Assembly (NCBI GenBank): GCA_023053575.1 | Contig: JAKZAP010000010.1 | Location: 12,299,225-12,363,224 of the forward strand | DNA length: 64,000 nucleotides | Reading direction: 5' to 3' | Source of the DNA: Branchinecta lynchi | Taxonomy: Eukaryota > Arthropoda > Branchiopoda > Anostraca > Branchinectidae | Part shown: positions 47,801 to 56,800 of the stretch, one piece after another | How positions within the stretch are numbered: the first letter of the stretch is position 1 | How the letters are laid out: each line of letters begins with the position of its first letter | Position numbers and translations under genes: made by a program | The notes under the pieces: generated by a model | What the model was told of the DNA's origin: nothing | What the model saw: only the letters and a program-made list of their open reading frames with translations | Database searches by the model: none

Positions 47801-50800
47801 TGAATAAGCTAAACTAAACTAAGCCACATCACCACTTCCCAAATTAACTCATCATTAATTTTCTTGTTTCATATGCTCCAAAAAGGCTTCAACTGTACCA
47901 ATATTCTTGAGTTTGAGCTACTTGAAGTTCAACGGGCACATCAAACTACCCCAATCCCACTCTGTAACAATCTAGGAACAATGCTTACCCCCTAGATCAG
48001 CAGCTTTTTCAACAGTTTCCTCTCTGTGATATTTCAAAGCGTAATTTTTGGGCCAGTATGCTCTATTTGCTAGCTTGGACAACGATAAAAGTGATGTTTC
48101 TTATTATACTTAGTAGATCTTTATTTTATGCATAAATCGGCTTGTATAATTCAGATTTGAATAGGTTGTTTGTTTTTGAATGATTTTTGTAGCTATGTTA
48201 TTTTTGATAAGCTTATTGCATATTCTGGTACATTTTATAAAGCAAGCTAATCAAGCTTCACAGAACTATTCCACAAAGAAAAACTTTTAATAGGCAGTTT
48301 AAGCCATGGAACTTCTGAGGAAACACTAGAACAATCAGGTAAACTGCATCTGTGGCTTGACTTTGGTGATATCTCAAATATATCCTTTTCTATCAAGCAT
48401 TGCTAGGAGTTTTTGAATTTCCTGCCACGATATCCCAGCTGCTAAGATTTGGATCGCCGAAATGCCAGAGAGGTAAAGACAAGGGATAACAAGAAAACGG
48501 CCGATTTCCGTAGCGCCTTCTAAAGGAAGTCGGAAATATTTATTTGTGAAGCATTTAATACAAAGTAAAGCATTAGAAGTGTCCCTTGTGCTTTAATACT
48601 ATTGTTTACTGGAGTTCTGGCGACCCCCCCCCCCCCTACACACACCGCCCGTTGTTCTTTATTGGACATGCCTAGACGTAAAATAAAAATATTTTTGTTA
48701 TGAAGGTATAGCTTATACAGTGGAGGGCGGCAGCCACGCTGTCAAAGTCAAAACTGCAGTTTTTAATAAGATTTCCTAATTCGGGGGGGGGGGGGGGGGA
48801 TTAGCCGGGGATTTGGTACCGAGGGGAGGAGTTAACCCCCAATACTGCTTTTTTTTATTCCATTAAGATTTTTTTTCTTGGGTAAAACAACTATTGGCCC
48901 CTGAAAAGAAAATGAACTTATGTTTGCCCCTTCAACTTTAAACAGTTTTACTATTAAAATTTAGAAACAGAGTAATGCCAATGGCTAGTCATCTCAGAAA
49001 ACCGAGTTCAGGTATGGATCCAGCATGTGGGTTTACCCCTATACGCCATATCTACAAACCTCCTGCCTTACTTCTGCCAATGTCGGGTTTCGGCGGTATT
49101 CCGGGTGAACTACTTGTCCGGAAAAAAACTAAAGCTGAAAACGAATTCAGCATATCTCCTTACCGATATATCGAACCTCTAATCAACTTCAGATAGACTT
49201 TAATTTTCAACAAATTTTCAGGTTTCGCCGGATTCCGGGCGAACTATTTATCCGGCGAGAAATACGGATTCAGCATGTCTCCTTACCACTACATTGAACC
49301 TCTAGTCAACTTCAGAACATTTTTTTTCAAAATTATCCAGTTCCATTTATTCACATAATGTTTACAACGGATACGTCAGCTACGATTCTTCATCAGAATT
49401 CATCATGCGGTCACACAATGTTTCAAAGACAGCTTGGGCTCAAAGAATATGTATCCAGTTCCGGGTGAGCTACATGTCCGGGTAGAAAATGATTGTCGTA
49501 TATGGATTCAGCATGTCTTCTTGCCCTAGGATCGAACATTTAACCAACTTCAAATTAAACTTTTACATTTTAAAATATTCCGGTTTTGGCCGGACTCTAC
49601 TTGTCCGGGTAGAAAACGATTGTCATATACGGGATTGAGCATAGATTCTTACCCCCAAATCGAACATTTAATCAACTTATTTTTTTATAATTTTAACAAA
49701 CTTTCCGGTTTAGGCCGGATTCCGGAGGAACTAATTGTCCGGCGAGAAAATAAGTTTCAAATATGGATTCAGTATGTTTCCTTACCACGAGATCGACCCT
49801 CTCCCACCGCTAAATATGGGGCTACAGGGGTTGACATCTATGAACTTGCTTGTACTTCGACCCAATGAATCCTCCTACGTATCTCTACCCCTTCCCGAGT
49901 TATCGCACTGACAGACGATCAACTTTCACGAAGTCACAGGCATCCCTCCGCTTATGTTTTCCGATCCCAAAAAGTAGCATAAATGCTGCATCATAAACAA
50001 GACTAAAGGGATTCTGGGATGCAGGCATCCCAGAAATTCAATATTAGATCCAGACAATTGCTTGTCTTCGCCAGAGTCCTTGAATATTTTTCCTATTAAA
50101 ATTCAAAAATATATAGCTAATAATCTGAGAAAACAAAATTCAGATATGGATTCAGCATGTGTGTTTATCATTATAAGTCATCTATTTTGACGAAAACTTC
50201 CTGCCCTACTTCTGCTGATTTTCCGGTTTCGGCAGAATTCTGGAACTACTAGTCCGGCCAAAAAAAGAAAGCTAAAAAACAAATTCAGCGTATTTTCTTT
50301 CCCCTATATCGAACATCTAATCAACTTCAAATAAAAATTTTACTTATAACAAGTTTTCCGGTTCCAGTCGGATTCCGGGCGAACTATATCTCCGGGTAAA
50401 AAATTATTATCATATACGGATTCAGCACCTCTTTTTACCCCTAAATCGGATATTTAATCAACTACAAATAATTTTTTTTACAAATTTTCCGGTTTTGGCC
50501 GGATTCCGGGCGAACTACTTGTCCCGGTAGAAAATGATTTTCACATAAGTGTTCAGCATGTCTTCTTACCCCTAAATCGAACATATAATAAACATCAAAT
50601 AAAACTTTTACTTATAATAAACTGTCTGGTTTTGGTCGGATCCCGGATGAACTACTTGTCCGGCGAGAAAATGGTTTTCATCATCGTATTCAGCACGTCT
50701 TCTTACCCCATAATCTACTATCACATTAGCAGTTTAAAAATATTTTGTTTGCCGTTACTTTGAACCCCCCACCCCAAATGTAGGGCTACAGAGCCCATCT

Positions 50801-53800
50801 ACGAACTTGACCTCACCTTGACTCAAAGAATCCTCAGACCAAGTTTCATCAAAATATCTCATTCTCTTCGAGAGTTATATCATGCTCACAGACGGACGGA
50901 CAGGCATAAAACTTTTGCGCTGTCATAGGTGTCCCTCCACTTACGGTTTAGGATCCCAGAAAGCTTTGGCGCCTCTACATGTCACGAAGAAACTGGGGCG
51001 ATCCATCCGATCTAATCTAGGGTACACCCGGAGTTGTTGACCGAAGCAGCATTAAACGCATTTTCGGGAAGGCCAGGACAAATGGCTCTTATGGTAACAT
51101 ACATGAAGAACCTTTTTGATCCTACATCAAGATACCTTTGGGCTTTCTTGGCATTCAGGTATTAATCGAGGATATTAATTTCAGTAGGAACGCTGGCATT
51201 CTATCTTTTTCTTCGGACCTTACTAAAATTCTTGGGTTCAGAGTGAGAGAGAAGCACTATAACATGCATTTTTAATGCAGATTTTTTAGGACCGATAATG
51301 AAACTGAAGTACATTCCAATTAAGAAACACGACACATATGATATGCAGTGATTAATGCTGCATGCCTTCAGCCCAGGGTTGGTCACCAAGAACCAGGGTG
51401 TACGAGTTACTTCAGGATACTTTGGGTTACATTGGGTTACATTGCATTGGGTTACATTGGTTACTTTGGGTTACATTAGGTTAGGCTACATTCGGTTATT
51501 TTGAGATACTTTTGAGTTACTTTCCAGGGTGCACGAAGTTACTTTTGCTGACCAACCCTGGCCTTCAGCAATACGACTTTATATTATTACAGTTAAAATT
51601 ATCATCATTATGATCTTAAATTCAACCCCATACGTACTACCAGGCATTGTTTAAAGTCCGTTTCGGACTTTAAAGAGCATATAGCTGTCGGTTTAGTATT
51701 GTCGAACCCTGCCAAAAGTGTTCTGAGATCGAGTTCCGTGCTTGTCACCGACCCTTCGAATAGGAATATAAGGTTTGAAGCCAAGCTGACCATTCATTAC
51801 GAAAGAAACAGAAAACCGTGATTTTCGAGGTTTTTTTTTTTTTCTTCATCAGCTAATTACATTATATATGTTGTTGAAGAGTGAGTTGAGAGAGATAAAT
51901 AATTTAAGAATGCATAAACAGGTGTTTTCGTCTAAGCTAGTTCCAGTAATGCATTATGCCGCGGAAATTTGGGGGTATAGTCCGAGTATTAAGCTAGAAC
52001 AAGTGCAATTAGGCTACTTCAAAAGAGTTCTAGGCCTTAGTAGCAAGATTAATTCATTAGTAATAAGAGGAGATTTAGGTTTATTTTCATTAAGGAGTAG
52101 GCGTCTTGTTAGTATGATACGGTTTTGGGAAAAAATAATAGCGTTGCCGAGAGTAAGACCGTTAAAGGCTGCATATCTGGAATCCCTCCAGGATGGAGCA
52201 AAGGAATCGTGGTCAAAACAGGTTAAAAGTATTTTGGATAGTAGCGGTTTGTCTCATTTTTGGTGTGATGGAAAAGGACCTAGAGCAGGTAATAGTGTGA
52301 GTATTGCTAAGGAGGTGGAGGTTAGGTTACATGACCAGGAAATACAATTATGGCAGTGTGGGGTGGAGGCATCTGATTCATTGTGGTTGTACGCGAAGGC
52401 CAAAGAGACATGGGGGGAGGAAATTTATTTTAAGGCGGGGATTCCAGCAGATCATTTGAGGTTGTTAATGAGTTTACGAGGTGATTGTCTACCTTTAGGA
52501 ATGCGTAGAAGATATTTGGGTAAGGTAAGAGTGTTGTCTGGTCCTTACTTTTGCCCAATGTGTGGACAGTTGGACGAAAATATTTTTCACGTAATGTGCG
52601 TATGCCCTGAGCTTTCAGATCTTCGTGGGGAAATTTTTGGTGTTAATAATTGGGGAGAGGATTGGTTGGTAAAAGTAATGGGAAGTAAAATATTTGGTGA
52701 TATGGAAAAGTTGGGAAGATTCCTTTCGGTCTCGATGAACCACAGAGAAAGATTCTTGTAAAGGAATATGTAAAATAGTTAGCATTTATTTGGTTTGTGT
52801 TTTTTATTTTTGTATGTGTTTATTTTTTTCCCATGGCCTCTGTGCTTTTAGTGGAATAAATCTTATCTTATCTTATCTTATCTTATTAGCTGATCAAGAA
52901 AAAAAAAACCCCGGAAATCACGGTTTTCTGTTTCTTTCCTTCGAATAGACTACTCTCACGAGTCAGTCCTGACGCAAACTATAATTATCGAGTAGTCGTG
53001 CTTTTTTTCTCATTTATAGGGTATTTTTAGTATTTTGTTATGTAGGACTACTCTGCTTTTTCTGTTAGAAGTGGGCAGATTCAAATATTATTATTACTAT
53101 TATATGTAATGTATCTGCAAATCTAAAATAGGCCAATCAGGTCCGCAGCAGAGCAGGTGTCAAGACTCATTTTGCATGTTGTTATGAGTTTGTGCACTCA
53201 TTTGCCTTTGCGCCCTCAATTGTCAAGATTTTTTTTTCTTTTTTTATGCCGGATCCACAGTGGTCTATGCGTAAATTTGTAAATTCTACAGTACATACTA
53301 ATATTTCTATTTTCTTATTTTTAAAACAACAGAAATGGGCTTTGTCCGTCGCAATTTTTTTTTTTAACAAAGTGAACCTGAACTGAATTGATTAAAATAA
53401 AATGAAGAGTAGTTACAACTCTCAGTACGTGGAATCGAGCGAGACTTCGCTTCGGCTGACCACGTCTACGACGCTATTTGAATTTTGCGAGCGCGGCCGC
53501 ACTCTACGGCTATTAATGGTGGGTTTACACAATAGGCATACTCTCGCCGTTCCCCGCGGACTCCACTTGAGGAGTCCCCGCGTTTTGTTTGTCCCGGTGA
53601 CTCACTCCCCGTATTCTCGCGAGTCCCCACGTACGGGGAATGCTCTGATTATCATCACCATCATCACAAAGGACTCCTTTTCAGATTCGGAAGGAAATCA
53701 ATTTTTGCTGGTGTTGGTGCAATGTAAAATTAATTAAAAATTATCAGAATAAACAAAACCAAAAATAAAGTGGCTCCAGACTAATTTGGTCAACCGCATA

Positions 53801-56800
53801 TCTATTTTTCGAACAAAATCCATGCTGGAGGCATTCCCCGTGTTCTCGCTGTTTCTGACCGCGGAGTCCGCGTGGAGTGACTCCCTCTATTCTCGCCGTT
53901 CCCTTTGATTCCCCGAGGAGTCCTCGGGGAACGGCGAGAATACGCCTAATATATCCACGTCCATCTTCGGAGTTCTCAACTCCCTCAAGCTTAGCGAGGA
54001 AATCTAGCCACAGCCATGGAAGGCGACGATTACTGCTCATAGCAGAGTAGTAAATTGAAGAAAAGGCCGAAACTAACCGCTGTGCGAAACGGCCATAACC
54101 CTACCGAAGAAGAAAAAGAAGAGGCCGAAGTGGAGCATTTGCTGACCGGAGCGGTTCATATTACTAAAGAAGAAATACAAGCATATTTTGAAGTCCGAGC
54201 GCATTTTACGCAAGTATTGAGCTTGAAAAGATTTCTATACAGCAATACGGACGTATTTGTATACAAAACGGACCGATTTCCCCAATACCTAGGTATTGCT
54301 AGAGATCTTTTCAAGCCCAAATACATACGTAAAATACGCTCGTATTTCAAAATACGCTCGGATTCACGCAGTGTGTAAACATAGCATAAGTCTCGCTCGA
54401 TTCCTCACAGTTAAAAGTCGTAACTACAGTACTTAATATGCCTCTTCGTTACGTTATTTTAGTTTTAGGTCCAAGTGATCGTTATCTGCAACATGTCAGT
54501 TGCGGATTGCCGATACTAGTCTGGGGCCCAAGTATCAAAATGTGAAAAGTAGCTTTCCCGTCGGGGGCAGCTGATCCGACGATGGATTCTAGGTAAATCG
54601 ACCACGCTGATTTCGAATCTGGGCGGGATACTGGGATCAGACATGTGCTAAAGATGTTACGCACCAACACTCAAATTCGGATGTCTTGGCGTTCCATTTC
54701 ATTTTTCTAAAGCGGAACGAAAACTATTATCAGCTAACCAGCTACGGTGATTCCAACTCTGACTAATAACTATCCTTCAGAAACAATGGAAAAGTTTATT
54801 TATGTATGTTTATTTAAGGTGAAAGAGTACATTTATTAAAACCATATTTGCAAAAGTTGGTCCTGTCAACTTTCATATTTAATCACAAATGAGTTAGGCT
54901 TCGAAATCCTCTTCTTCCTCGTCTATTACAATGACATTGACACATTTCCCCCCGGATGCGCATAGTAAATCACGAGATCTCTTGGTTACAGCACAAGATT
55001 TCTTGCAGGCACAAAAAACACCGACCACACTGTCTGGAAAAATATGGCCCATCAGTTGCCACTGCTTTTGCTCCCCCACGTATATCATCGGCCCATCCAT
55101 AGTCCAGTGGGTTCAAAGAGACAGGTATTGGGTCGTGAGCTTGCGTCTACACGGAAAATTGCAAAAATGCACGCAGCCAGTGCAAAAAAAAAATGATCTG
55201 TCGGTGGGTGACAGCCACATAAGCTCCTTTTGCGTGGCAGAAGATGTATACGGAGATCATTGTTAGGCAATTCTTCAGCCGTTTCATAGTATGGCTGTCA
55301 CTCTGCTTTAAAAGGACAGACAAGTTTTCTCTGATTTGTGATGTCTTGTACACACTACCATTATTTACACTTTGGTTCAATTTCCATCACAAGTTTCTCA
55401 AGCATTTATCGAGATACCTGGCCTTCTCTGCAACAAGATCACGACCCCTACATCCAGAAGCAAGAAGAATATCACGCTCAGTTAGTGCATAAGCATGTTC
55501 AATTATTATGTTAACGCTCCTTGACGCTTCAGAAACTGCAAAGTTGAGACTCTGGCCTCTCTTTACATTCTTTTTTCAGGTAAAAGAGGAAAGTGTCAGT
55601 ATATGAAAAGTCAACACTTTGAGACCTTAACTGTAGGACCATGGGACTAGGAGTCGGTGTTGATGTCCAAGTTGCACAGTGTCAGAAGTCCCATCAGCTA
55701 ACAAGACTGAGGACTCAGAAGTGGAAAAAAGCTTTTTCCTGCAAGTTTCATGCAACACACAATCACAAAAATCAGGTTTTGACATTGCAGTCATGAGCTT
55801 TTTTGCAGCAAATCACTTAGCTTGTCTAACACTTTAGCCTGTGACCAAGGAGCGATGTCAGTTGTTTGGCACAAATACACATAGAAAAGTCGATCAGTTT
55901 TCTCTTTTATGGGCTGTTGGCAAACAGCATCCATTTTTGGCAAACAGTAACCATCTACAATCTCTTCTTCCACTGATTAAAGATTGAGAAACCCCTTGAT
56001 AAACTTTTCATGATATTTGGCCTTCTCACTACATGCCACCAAAGATTTAGGTGCTGGCAATAGCAGCACCTGCCATTGTAGTCATCAGAGGCCTATAGTG
56101 CCTGTCTCTTACTGTCTTCAATGTATCACTGAGCTTGTCCAGGACTCAAGCCTCTGATAAAGGAAGAATATCCGTGTTTGGCACAAAATAAGAAGTCAGA
56201 TTTCTCCTCTTTCTTTAGGCTATTCGCAATCCAGACCTGCTTCTTGGTCAGTTGATCCATTCAATTTCCTGTAAAGAATAAAATATGTTACAACACCATA
56301 GGTACTTAGATATTATAGTATTAACAAACCTTGCAATTACAGAGGAATTTACAGTTGTTAAAACAAATATAATACAATAAAATTTGTTGATTTTTAGCTT
56401 GGCTAACTAGTGGCAAACAAAGACCATAAAATATCTCATAAGAAAAAGAAAATAAACAATACAAACACATATTAGGGACTCAACATGGTTAGCCTTTTAT
56501 AATAATGGAGATTTTTGCAAGTAAACTTTATTCTGACTACCATAGTTGTGCGTAGCAGCTTCAGGGTTCTGTATTTTTCCCTGTACCCTACTAATGATCA
56601 AACCACAGGATATGAAAATATTACTGCTGACTAGTCGGAGACTCACAGCATCTACGTTATTCACTAAGCTACTGATTTACTGTAACCCGACTTTGCTACT
56701 GAGCTTCTCAGCCTTTTTAGCTGTTCAAATTAGTTAAGTTATCATAACAAAAAATGGAAATAGCCATGTGGCATGGCTGACAAGCGTCAGACATCCGTAC

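Noticed and set aside
51654..51672. Perfect small palindrome AAAGTCCGTTTCGGACTTT
   Set aside because: Too short to interpret; no poly-U follows and there is no gene end nearby.
53402..54040. ORFs of 98-111 codons on both strands around 53.5-54.0 kb
   Set aside because: They coincide with the MITE at 53537-53946 and have no protein features.
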